This document shows positions 45,201 through 52,489 of a DNA stretch of 64,000 nucleotides, one piece after another. The DNA comes from CAYSQW01 sp964433135 (GTDB lineage: Bacteria; Acidobacteriota; Aminicenantia; Aminicenantales; Aminicenantaceae), in the NCBI GenBank assembly GCA_964433135.1, contig CAYSQW010000013.1, forward strand, positions 10,462 to 74,461. Direction: 5' to 3'. Position numbers and translations under genes: made by a program. The stretch's first letter is position 1. Each line of letters opens with the position of its first letter. Under the pieces are notes generated by a model that was given only the letters and a program-made list of their open reading frames with translations, searched no databases and was not told where the DNA came from.

Positions 45201-45805
45201 AGGAATACCGGGCCCAGAAAGAGCGCTATGATTTCCTCCTTCAGCAAAACGAGGACCTGCGCAGCTCCATCGACTCCACCAAGGAAGCCATCCGCCGGAT
45301 CGATCAGGAAAGCCGGCATCAATTCCTCAAAGCTCTTTCGGAAGTCAATACCAACTTCAAGGATCTTTTCAGTCTGCTGTTCGACGGCGGTCACGCCGAG
45401 GTCAAATTAACGGATCCCGATCAACCGCTGGATTCGGGGATCGACATCATCGCTCAGCCGCCCGGGAAACGGGTACAAAGTCTTACGCTCCTCTCAGGAG
45501 GAGAAAAGACGCTGACCAGCCTGGCGTTTTTCTTTGCTCTTTTCAGATACAAGCCCACTCCTTTCTGTATCTTGGACGAAGTGGACGCCTCTCTGGACGA
45601 AGCCAATCTGCTGAGGTTTCTCAATCTGATGAAAAAGAATGAAGACGGCACCCAGTTCATCATCATCACGCATAATTTCAAATCCATGGAAGTCGCCGAT
45701 TTCATCTACGGCACCGCCATGCCCGAGCCCAATTTTACCAATATCTATTCGGTCAAAATGGAAAAAAAAGAAACGGCGGAAGCTGAAAAACCGCCGGTGT
45801 CCTGA
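42299..45805 (+). CDS. smc: Chromosome partition protein SMC
   Basis: An 1168-residue protein. The N-terminal Walker A is GPNGTGKSNLVDG. Two long coiled coils flank a hinge domain at about residues 510-650. The C-terminal ABC signature LSGGEKTLTSLA and Walker B CILDEVDASLDEAN complete the head. SMC homodimers with ScpAB condense and segregate chromosomes. No scpA or scpB is adjacent. No Shine-Dalgarno is visible; a TATGAT box at 42275-42280 lies 18 nt before the ATG, so the leader may be very short. It ends 5 nt from the convergent radical SAM gene. Confidence 0.95.
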   Translation: MYIKKLELQGFKSFPERTKIIFHKGITAIIGPNGTGKSNLVDGLLWVLSRKRSKSLRVERSGDIIFNGNAKKAPMSMADVVLTLGDDEEELVINHRVFRSGDNEYRLNGKTARLRDIQDALWKKTIGEAEYFVIEQGSVGLFLSSKPAEKRNLLEEAAGTAFYKDKKRQAHNKLNSTEQNLTRLQDIIAEVEKSKNSLKRQAQAAIRYRNLREDIRRLTVLQFRKKIARLEAEQTDTSRRYQTSLDQENEILSRMKQAEKALASLRQEVWRREKEGREERDRLFALKNRRSQLESERFKQSKRIDFIEDKKSGARRGREDLRRELKTLERENKKTEDTLTGLEGSLKRRRDDLAAAVREHQTSQDSWERAKQTIDSLRAEHLDKLSAQTEIKNERGKAEKEIELIQRQEIKLKDQIENERRLYLETEKNLRSAEKESERLHDELNSHKQRLEKEEHTAQSLRSVLEELNRKLGNLRHSRDETSHLLHSLQNLLSKEKDTNEAQELSGALGLFADLISSDSQHTPLVDVFWKDEVRANVIPASDFLKNLTGSSPHGRFLLLPDGEERETASQSACREAGGLGLLKANVKPAEGIQGRFSRLIEAAIVPDLRTAVGLWQQHTEANFITVDGDVLHASGLVVAGPQKEGLFALTQDMKSARVKLTGLEKEIVPVESEVETKTTARKESEVRIRRFREDIARLERTIVSRDKEKSYLAAEIAKISDRTQVFESETEVLAQDKKRMEASIRQVSTHLTELERERSALRSSIEEQETSLASLQEASEHTRTRCFELQSGLDLTEERIKNLKQQNRNILQRRENISSKIENLENELRSEEKEEAALKQDIFDLTQEAGKLERELRDKESEMLEKESGLKRHQEKQAESEQGLDEQRIKYEAIKEERVQWEIKKAERERDLVNLEETCWQELKKTIAEVKQEISAEDVADRDIAPQLEESQDKIQRFKAVNLMAEEEYRAQKERYDFLLQQNEDLRSSIDSTKEAIRRIDQESRHQFLKALSEVNTNFKDLFSLLFDGGHAEVKLTDPDQPLDSGIDIIAQPPGKRVQSLTLLSGGEKTLTSLAFFFALFRYKPTPFCILDEVDASLDEANLLRFLNLMKKNEDGTQFIIITHNFKSMEVADFIYGTAMPEPNFTNIYSVKMEKKETAEAEKPPVS

Positions 45806-45810
45806 GAATC

Positions 45811-47328
45811 TCAGCCGACCTTGACGTCCCGGATATCTTCCCGGGATTTGGATTTTCCCAGCAGGTGTTTGATCCTGTATTTCGTCCAAACCAGGAAAAA
45901 TACGATATAGACGCCGAGATGTCCTCCTGAAAACAAGCCCATAAACAGGGAGCGCCATTTGGACGGGGACAGGATGCGTTTTCCCGAGTCCCCTCCCCGC
46001 ATGATCAAGTTTGCGATCTGAAACCAGGTCAGGCGATCCTTGAAAAGCGGGACATCGCCCTGCGCCGCGGGCAGCAAGGGGACCTTCCTCATGTCTTTCT
46101 TCTCGGCCCAGGAAAAATCTTGCGGGATAATGCCCTCCCGCTTCGCGATGAGCTCCAGCGGCGTGCCGGGATAGACATGAAGGATGGAGGTTGAAATCTC
46201 GGTTTTGGGATTGATCGTTTTCAGTTCATCGATGATCCGGATCGTGTCCTGCGCCTCCTCCCAGGTTTCCGTATGGTGGGAATAGATAATGAAGGCATCC
46301 GGAACAAAATCCAATTCCTTGGCCCAGCGCACGAAATTATAGGCCTGTTCAATATCGAACGCCTTGCCGACGATCTCTTTTCGAACCCGCTCGGCTCCGG
46401 CTTCCACACCGAAATGCCCCCAAACCAATCCGGCGTCCACCATTTTGGCCAGGAGCGGCTTGTCGACCAGGTCGATCCGGAATTCATTGCAAAACTTGAT
46501 GTTGAGCTTTCGCTCCAGGATCATATCCATAATCCTGTGCAGCCGCCGAGGATCATAGTTCAGCGTATCATCGTAGAACCAGATGAATTCCGCTCCGTAG
46601 GCGTCGATGAGATGTTCGATTTCCTCAAGAACCCGTTCCGGCGAATTCCCGCGCACGCGCCTGCCCCAATTCGCGGGTGTTGCGCAAAAATAACAATCGA
46701 AAGGACAGCCGCGCGACGTCATGATGTTCTGGGCTTTTCTTTTCCGCCCGTCCGCGGTTTGAACCGTAAAATGGTACTTGTCCATGGGAACCAGGTGACG
46801 GGCGGGAAACGGCAGCGTGTCCAGGTCCTCGATCCGTTCTCTATCGCCCGTATATACGATCCCGCCGTTATGTCGAATATGCAGTCCCTCAACCTGATCG
46901 ATATTTCCGCCTGACCTGAGCTCTCTCACGAGTGCCACCAGAGTTAGCTCCCCTTCTCCTTTGACCGTAATATCCACGTCGCGGACACGGCTCAAGGTTT
47001 CGGCGCCCGACATTGAGATATGGGGTCCGCCCAGCACCGTGACGATTTTTGGATCGACCTGTTTGGCGACGGAGGCCAACCGGAATGAATCAAACCGATT
47101 TTCCGTAGTGGTGGTCCCCCCCAGCAGGTGGGGACGGAATGCGCGGATGCGCTCACGAACATCCTTCCAACTCAATCCGAGGACATCCGCCGGAACGACA
47201 TCCACCTCCACGCCTTCTTTTTCCAGAACCGCCGCCAGCGATAAGATGCCCAGCGGCGGCATGGAGGTTCCTTCACCCCAACGCTGAGCCACGTAACCCT
47301 GCGGTGGAACAAACAGCTGTACTCTCAT
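45811..47328 (-). CDS. B12-binding-domain radical SAM protein
   Basis: A 505-residue protein. Residues 1-150 form a cobalamin-binding-type Rossmann domain (PPLGILSLAAVLEKEG, VLGGPHIS). The radical SAM motif is CX3CX2C in SRGCPFDCYFC near residue 210, followed by the core barrel. The C-terminus has a hydrophobic stretch (GVYIVFFLVWTKY). Such proteins methylate or rearrange unactivated carbons, often in lipid or cofactor pathways. No neighbour defines the substrate. A TATAAT box sits 12 nt before the start codon. Confidence 0.85.
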   Translation of the reverse strand: MRVQLFVPPQGYVAQRWGEGTSMPPLGILSLAAVLEKEGVEVDVVPADVLGLSWKDVRERIRAFRPHLLGGTTTTENRFDSFRLASVAKQVDPKIVTVLGGPHISMSGAETLSRVRDVDITVKGEGELTLVALVRELRSGGNIDQVEGLHIRHNGGIVYTGDRERIEDLDTLPFPARHLVPMDKYHFTVQTADGRKRKAQNIMTSRGCPFDCYFCATPANWGRRVRGNSPERVLEEIEHLIDAYGAEFIWFYDDTLNYDPRRLHRIMDMILERKLNIKFCNEFRIDLVDKPLLAKMVDAGLVWGHFGVEAGAERVRKEIVGKAFDIEQAYNFVRWAKELDFVPDAFIIYSHHTETWEEAQDTIRIIDELKTINPKTEISTSILHVYPGTPLELIAKREGIIPQDFSWAEKKDMRKVPLLPAAQGDVPLFKDRLTWFQIANLIMRGGDSGKRILSPSKWRSLFMGLFSGGHLGVYIVFFLVWTKYRIKHLLGKSKSREDIRDVKVG

Positions 47329-47340
47329 GTTATCCCAGCT

Positions 47341-47346
47341 ATTATA
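47341..47346 (-). promoter_or_regulatory. Consensus -10 box close to the radical SAM start codon
   Basis: A perfect TATAAT on the minus strand lies 12 nt before the ATG at 47328, so the predicted leader is about 6 nt. The -35 region (TTTCCT at 17 nt) is weak. Confidence 0.5.
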
Positions 47347-47566
47347 AATTACCGGGCGGAATGAGGAAAGCGCTTTCTCTTTACAAGCCGTTCCGGGAAA
47401 CGGCTCCGGATCCGAAAATCACTGTTTTGCATGCCGGATTCCTCCGTAACCCCTCAATCCGCATCTGAAATCCCGCTTGCCTGTCATGAAATTTTTTGTC
47501 AGAATATTTGACATCGTATATGCATGCGATGTTTTAGGGTATTAATCCGAAAAGAGGAGTCAACGC

Positions 47567-48982
47567 GTGGCATATTTGATCACTATCCTGGCTTATCTCA
47601 TTCTGATGCTGATTTTCGGCCTCATCATCTCGAAACGGGTGAAAAAAAAGGAAGATTTCCTGATCGCCGGGCGAACTCTGACGGCGCCTATCCTGGTTGG
47701 AACCCTGCTGGCCACCTGGATCGGATCGGGCGATATCTTCAGTGTATCCGATCTCAGTTACAATCATGGATACTCCTCATTGATCGGAAGCGCGGGGGGA
47801 TGGATCGGAATCATCGTTGTTTTCTTCATCGCCGGTCGCGTGCGCCGTTTCGGACAGTTCACCGTCCCCGATATCCTGGAAGCCCGCTATGATAAATGGG
47901 CGCGTATCCTTGCGACCATCACCACGATCATCGCATACCTGACGATCGTCAGCTATCAATTTCGGGGCGGCGGCTGGGTTCTCAATACCATAACCGACGG
48001 AAGAATGTCCATCGAAACCGGCATCATCATCGTTGCGATCTTCGTCGTCGTCTACACTCTGTTGGCAGGCATGATATCGGTGGCATATCTGGATATATTC
48101 AATGGGATTCTCATCATCACCGCCGTATTCGTTGCCATTCCTTTTCTTATCAAGCATGTCGGGGGCATGGATTTTATCGCGGCGAATGTAACGCCTCGAC
48201 GCCACCCGGTCCTGGGAAACATGTCCGGGATCCAGGCCATGGGGTATTTCGTGCCCACGCTGCTGCTGGCCCTCGGCAACGGCAACATGTATCAGCGGTT
48301 TTTTTCCGCGAAAAATGAGCGGGAGGCCAAAAAATCCGTTGTCGGCTGGGTTCTCGGCGTCGTCATGCTGGGCGTTGCGCTGCAGAGCTTGGCGGTTATC
48401 GGAAGCAGCGCCTTCCAATTGGGCGATAACATGCAGGGAAAGATCATTCTGGAAGTTGCTCACAAAGGCGTACCGGTCGCCGTCGGATGCGTTCTTATCG
48501 CCGCCATCGTAGCCATCATCGTATCCACGGCCAACAGTTTTCTACTGGTTCCCGCCACCAATGTTGTCCGCGATATATATCAACGCTTCATCAATTCCGA
48601 CCTGTCCGACAAAAAGATGATTCTGTTTTCACGGCTGGTCGTCATCGGGCTCGGATTCATTTCTTTTTCGCTGATCTCCTTTTTCCCCCGGATTCTGGAC
48701 GCCGCGTATGCGGCATACACGATATACGGAGCCGGCATCACTCCGGCCCTTATGGCCGTCTTCTTCTGGAAACGAGCCACGACCGCGGGAGGGGTCTCTT
48801 CGATCCTGGGAGGCATGACCGTCACCATCATCTGGGAGATCATCAATAAGATCCAGGGACAACTCCCCCTGGGAATCCCTGCAATCTACCCCGCCCTGTT
48901 CTGTTCGTTGGCCCTGCTTATCATTATCAGTCTGCTGGGCGAAAAACCGAAGCCCGACAAATGGAAACCTTTCTTCAAATAG
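47567..48982 (+). CDS. Sodium:solute symporter (SSS) family transporter
   Basis: A 471-residue polytopic protein with about 13 hydrophobic helices. The start is GTG at 47567 with GAGGAG 7 nt upstream. The N-terminal helices with GTLLATWIGSGDIFSVSDL and the QFTVPDILEARY loop are typical of SSS symporters, which couple sodium entry to uptake of sugars, amino acids or carboxylates. The HDAC-fold gene begins 8 nt after its stop, so the two are an operon and the substrate may be an acetylated compound. A short inverted repeat TGTCA-N7-TGACA lies upstream at 47497-47513. Confidence 0.88.
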   Translation: MAYLITILAYLILMLIFGLIISKRVKKKEDFLIAGRTLTAPILVGTLLATWIGSGDIFSVSDLSYNHGYSSLIGSAGGWIGIIVVFFIAGRVRRFGQFTVPDILEARYDKWARILATITTIIAYLTIVSYQFRGGGWVLNTITDGRMSIETGIIIVAIFVVVYTLLAGMISVAYLDIFNGILIITAVFVAIPFLIKHVGGMDFIAANVTPRRHPVLGNMSGIQAMGYFVPTLLLALGNGNMYQRFFSAKNEREAKKSVVGWVLGVVMLGVALQSLAVIGSSAFQLGDNMQGKIILEVAHKGVPVAVGCVLIAAIVAIIVSTANSFLLVPATNVVRDIYQRFINSDLSDKKMILFSRLVVIGLGFISFSLISFFPRILDAAYAAYTIYGAGITPALMAVFFWKRATTAGGVSSILGGMTVTIIWEIINKIQGQLPLGIPAIYPALFCSLALLIIISLLGEKPKPDKWKPFFK

Positions 48983-48990
48983 GAGCCCCC

Positions 48991-50019
48991 ATGCAAACAG
49001 GAATCATCAGAGATGCACGCTTCCTGGAACACGACATGGGAAGCGCCCATATCGAAAGCCCAAACCGGTTGGACGCCATCTACCGCATGATCGACCGGAA
49101 AGTCGATTTTCCTTTCCTGGATATTTCACCGCGACCGGCATCGGAATCCGAAATCCTGTATATTCATACTCCGGAGTACTATCGCCGGGTCCGCGGCACC
49201 GCCGGCAAACCGCATGTCCCCCTTGACCCCGACACCTCCACTTCCGCCCGTTCCTTTGAAACCTCTCTGCTGGCGGCCGGAGGCGTGCTCGCCGCGGCAG
49301 ACGCCATCGTCGAGGGCCGGGTCCGCAACGCGATCGCCTTTATACGCCCGCCGGGACACCATGCAGAAATCGATCGGGCAAGAGGATTCTGCATCTTCAA
49401 TAATATCGCCATCACCGCTGAACACTTGATACGCCTCCGTGGAATGAAACGTATTTTGATCGTGGATTGGGACATCCATCATGGAAACGGCACCCAGAAT
49501 CAATTCTACGAGCGTTCCGACGTGATCTATGTCTCTATCCACCAATCCCCCTTTTTTCCCGGCACCGGATACTGGAGCGAAACCGGAAGAGGGTCCGGAA
49601 AAGGGTATACGATCAACGTGCCGCTCTCACCGGGCAAAACGGATGCCGACTATCTCTTCATCATGAAAAAACTGCTGGCTCCCATCGCGCTCCAATTCTC
49701 TCCTGATTTTATTTTGGTATCCGCCGGTTTCGACATCCATTTTTCCGATCCACTGGGGGGTATGGAGGTCACCACCGAGGGCATCGGCGCCATCACCCGG
49801 GAGCTCGTCGATCTGGCACGAAAAACCTGTGACAACCGGCTGCTCATCGCTTTGGAAGGGGGCTACAACCTGCAAGCCATTCAGGATGGAAGCTTGGAAG
49901 TTCTCCGGCAGCTTCATGGAAGCGGCCGCGCCACCACGTTTTCCGCGGAAGCATCGCCTGAAGCTTTGCGGGAGTTGGCGCCGGTGTTTGAGATGCACAA
50001 CACTCACTGGAAAATATAG
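48991..50019 (+). CDS. Histone-deacetylase-family amidohydrolase
   Basis: A 342-residue protein of the arginase/deacetylase fold. His123-His124 in RPPGHHAE and the zinc-binding DWDIHHGNGT (Asp161, His163) are present, with EGGYN near the C-terminus. Bacterial members include acetylpolyamine amidohydrolase and AcuC. The start at 48991 has AGGAG 5 nt upstream; a longer frame to 48961 overlaps the transporter. With the adjoining symporter it suggests uptake and cytoplasmic deacetylation of a small acetylated metabolite. Confidence 0.9.
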   Translation: MQTGIIRDARFLEHDMGSAHIESPNRLDAIYRMIDRKVDFPFLDISPRPASESEILYIHTPEYYRRVRGTAGKPHVPLDPDTSTSARSFETSLLAAGGVLAAADAIVEGRVRNAIAFIRPPGHHAEIDRARGFCIFNNIAITAEHLIRLRGMKRILIVDWDIHHGNGTQNQFYERSDVIYVSIHQSPFFPGTGYWSETGRGSGKGYTINVPLSPGKTDADYLFIMKKLLAPIALQFSPDFILVSAGFDIHFSDPLGGMEVTTEGIGAITRELVDLARKTCDNRLLIALEGGYNLQAIQDGSLEVLRQLHGSGRATTFSAEASPEALRELAPVFEMHNTHWKI

Positions 50020-50038
50020 GCTTGAGCTGGATTATTCA

Positions 50039-50109
50039 TGGAACAGGCTGATTAGATAAATATAAATCCTCCAATGGATATAAAACAATTATATAATCAG
50101 CCTGTTCCA
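50039..50109. repeat. 16-nt perfect inverted repeat with AT-rich loop
   Basis: TGGAACAGGCTGATTA (50039-50054) and TAATCAGCCTGTTCCA (50094-50109) are exact inverted copies with a 39-nt AT-rich loop. No T-run follows, so an intrinsic terminator is unlikely. The structure resembles the terminal repeats of small elements. Confidence 0.75.
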
Positions 50110-50264
50110 CCCTTTGGGCGCACCAATCTTACCACGTCGCCATCGTCGCATCCCGATCGACGTAGCCCGGTACGCCTCACGAGCTGCATCCTCGGCGCCA
50201 CGGCAATCTTGGTCTCGTGAATAACCCAGACTTTTTTGGAGACCGTAGATTCTGCTCTTTCCTT

Positions 50265-50282
50265 AATACCCGGGTGGGGCGG
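50265..50282 (+). repeat. 18-nt direct repeat, copy 1
   Basis: AATACCCGGGTGGGGCGG; an identical copy is at 50531-50548. Confidence 0.8.
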
Positions 50283-50530
50283 GTCGGAAGGAACGGCGGT
50301 GTGAGGTCGTCGTTTAGATGGGATTTTAAACGCCATATAAATAGCGGTTTATTCTGCGGTTCCGTAACTCGTCCCTTTGGGGCTCAGACATACTCACCGG
50401 CCTCCTCCGTCGGCTTCCCTCACAAACCCCCATTTTCAGGCTAAATCCCATATGGCACTCCTCATCTCACACTGCCTTATCCTGGTTTTGGTGCTGAAAG
50501 ACGTCTGGTTGCAGATTTGATTTCCACCTA

Positions 50531-50548
50531 AATACCCGGGTGGGGCGG
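50531..50548 (+). repeat. 18-nt direct repeat, copy 2
   Basis: AATACCCGGGTGGGGCGG, identical to 50265-50282. The bases after both copies are also G-rich but diverge. Confidence 0.8.
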
Positions 50549-50677
50549 CGTCAGGGTGGGCAGGAGGGCCTCGATTGAGTTACAATATGTTGTTTATGAT
50601 GTATAGTCTTTATGTCATACGTCATCTATTGGAGACAAAACGGCCTCCGGTTTATATATACCGACTGAGGAAGCATT

Positions 50678-50693
50678 TGGCATGCCGTTTGCA
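50678..50693 (+). promoter_or_regulatory. Sigma-54-type (-24/-12) promoter for the FecR-like gene
   Basis: TGGCATGCCGTTTGCA matches TGGCACG-N4-TTGCW except one base, with correct GG-to-GC spacing. The predicted transcript start is about 50704, and the ribosome site GGAGGAGA and ATG (50725) follow. The first seven bases are identical to the promoter at 41141. Confidence 0.7.
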
Positions 50694-50724
50694 TTATATT
50701 GAAAGTGAAGGAGTGGAGGAGAAT

Positions 50725-52428
50725 ATGAGAATAAAAATATTTTCAGCAGTCACCGCCCTCATTTTCTTGACCGGCATGACGATCCCTATCCAAGCGCAAA
50801 CCGATGATTATACCGAGCCGTCGTTTGTCCGGCTCAGCCATATAAGCGGAGGGACATTTCTCCAGCGCGCATCGGATCTGGCATATGAAGAGGGCGAAAT
50901 CAATATGCCCATCGCCACCGGCGACAGAATCGGAACCACCGACGGCAGGGCGGAAATCTGTCTGGGAAACGGGAACTACATCCGATTGGATGAAAACACA
51001 AAACTCGATTTCCTACGCCTTCCCGACGCCGAAAATCCGCTGACACAGATCCAAATCTGGTCGGGAAGCATTTACGCTCGTATCTCCTCCCTTGAAAACG
51101 AAAAGGATATCGAAATCCATACTCCCGATGTTTCCTTATACATCCTTGATATCGGTTTGTACCGTTTCGATGCCCGATCGAATCCGGAAACAACGGTCCT
51201 GGTTTTTAAGGGACTGCTGGAAGCCGCGGGGAAAGACCGTTCGGTTCTGGTTAAAGATGCGCAGCGTCTGATCGCTTCCGAAGGCCAGCTTTCGGACAGC
51301 CCCAGCATGTTTCTGGCCGTTGCCGACGACGGATTCGACATTTGGAATGAGGACCGCGACACTCAAATATTCAGGCATCTGGCCCAAGAATATCTTCCCG
51401 AGGAATTGGATGATTTCGAGACCGAGCTTTCGGATTACGGGAAATGGACCACGATGGAACCTTACGGTTATGTATGGGTTCCGCAAGGAATGGGCGTCGG
51501 CTGGAGACCGTATTCGAACGGACGCTGGATCTGGATGGCGCAGTGCGGATGGACATGGCTTCCCTACGAATCCTGGGGTTGGGCGCCTTTTCATTACGGA
51601 AGATGGCACTGGGACCTGGGGCTCGGCTGGTACTGGATCCCCACTACGGTTTGGGGACCGAGTTGGGTCGGATGGTACTCCGGCGCCGGCTACTACGGTT
51701 GGGCTCCTCTCAGTTATTACGGACATCCCGGGGTCATCATCAATAACGCCTATTATGCGCGCTATTCCGATCCTTATCCCATGTCCTCAAGAGCTTTGAC
51801 CGTCGTCCATAAAAACCAGCTCCAATCCCGTAATCTTTCCCGCGTCGCATTGAGCGAAACGAAAGTCCGGAGCATTGGAAAAATGAACGTCGTTCGGAGG
51901 GGGCCCGATTCCCGACCTGCCTCTTCCAAGTTGTCAGTCCAGAGGTTGGACAGAGATAACAAGGTGCTTCTCCACCGCGGAGAAAGTCCGGTGCGCTACC
52001 GGACCGGCGAATCGAGCACCAACCGCACCGCACGAACCGGCTCCTTTAAAACGGGATTATCGGAGGCCCGAAAGACACGACCGAGCATGAGCCGAACGCT
52101 TTCGACACGTACAAAACGCGGATACCCGTCCTCATCCTCCATAACATCGAAAACGATTTCACGCGGTTCCGCGTCTCGGTCTTCATTAGGACGATTGTAC
52201 AATTATATTTCAGGAAGCAGCGGCAGACGGTACATCAAAAGCTCAAGTTCCCGAAAGTCATCCGGAAGTTCTTCCGGCATCTCATCCCGCAAAACCACTT
52301 CCCGCTCTTCCATCAGCCGAAGTCCCTCAAAAAGCTCATCTCGTTCCCGCTCCACAACAACGCGAAGCAGCAGGGGGTCGAAAACGAGAAAATCATCCTC
52401 CTCCGGATCCAAAGTCAGGAAAAAGTAG
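50725..52428 (+). CDS. FecR-domain protein with Trp-rich (DUF6600-like) region and Ser/Arg-rich tail
   Basis: A 567-residue exported protein; ATG at 50725 has GGAGGAG upstream and a signal peptide (IFSAVTALIFLTGMTIPIQAQ). Residues about 45-200 resemble a FecR domain (GDRIGTTDGRAEICLGNG, then a prefilter of beta strands). Residues about 240-340 are Trp/Tyr/Gly-rich with repeated YGYVWVPQ, GWRPYSNGRW, GWTWLPYESWGWAPFHYGRW, as in DUF6600. The last 150 residues are very basic and Ser/Arg-rich. It probably lies in the periplasm or on the cell surface; function unknown. A sigma-54-type promoter precedes it. Confidence 0.78.
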   Translation: MRIKIFSAVTALIFLTGMTIPIQAQTDDYTEPSFVRLSHISGGTFLQRASDLAYEEGEINMPIATGDRIGTTDGRAEICLGNGNYIRLDENTKLDFLRLPDAENPLTQIQIWSGSIYARISSLENEKDIEIHTPDVSLYILDIGLYRFDARSNPETTVLVFKGLLEAAGKDRSVLVKDAQRLIASEGQLSDSPSMFLAVADDGFDIWNEDRDTQIFRHLAQEYLPEELDDFETELSDYGKWTTMEPYGYVWVPQGMGVGWRPYSNGRWIWMAQCGWTWLPYESWGWAPFHYGRWHWDLGLGWYWIPTTVWGPSWVGWYSGAGYYGWAPLSYYGHPGVIINNAYYARYSDPYPMSSRALTVVHKNQLQSRNLSRVALSETKVRSIGKMNVVRRGPDSRPASSKLSVQRLDRDNKVLLHRGESPVRYRTGESSTNRTARTGSFKTGLSEARKTRPSMSRTLSTRTKRGYPSSSSITSKTISRGSASRSSLGRLYNYISGSSGRRYIKSSSSRKSSGSSSGISSRKTTSRSSISRSPSKSSSRSRSTTTRSSRGSKTRKSSSSGSKVRKK

Positions 52429-52489
52429 AACACCTTTTCTATTGAGCTCGTAAAAGAGGGGAACAAACGGGTTTTTTGTATTCGCCTGT

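Larger units (their letters stand above)
50020..50677. other. Repeat-bearing noncoding region
   Basis: No gene is supported in this stretch. It contains a 16-nt inverted repeat with AT-rich loop at its left edge, an 18-nt direct repeat 266 nt apart, and a G/C-rich middle unlike neighbouring intergenic DNA. A frame on the minus strand (50097-50336) and one on the plus strand (50217-50444) have no ribosome site or known product. It may be a decayed mobile element or a repeated noncoding unit. Confidence 0.5.

Noticed and set aside
50097..50336. 79-codon minus-strand frame in the repeat-bearing region
   Set aside because: No ribosome site, unusual composition, and it covers one arm of the inverted repeat; treated as noncoding.
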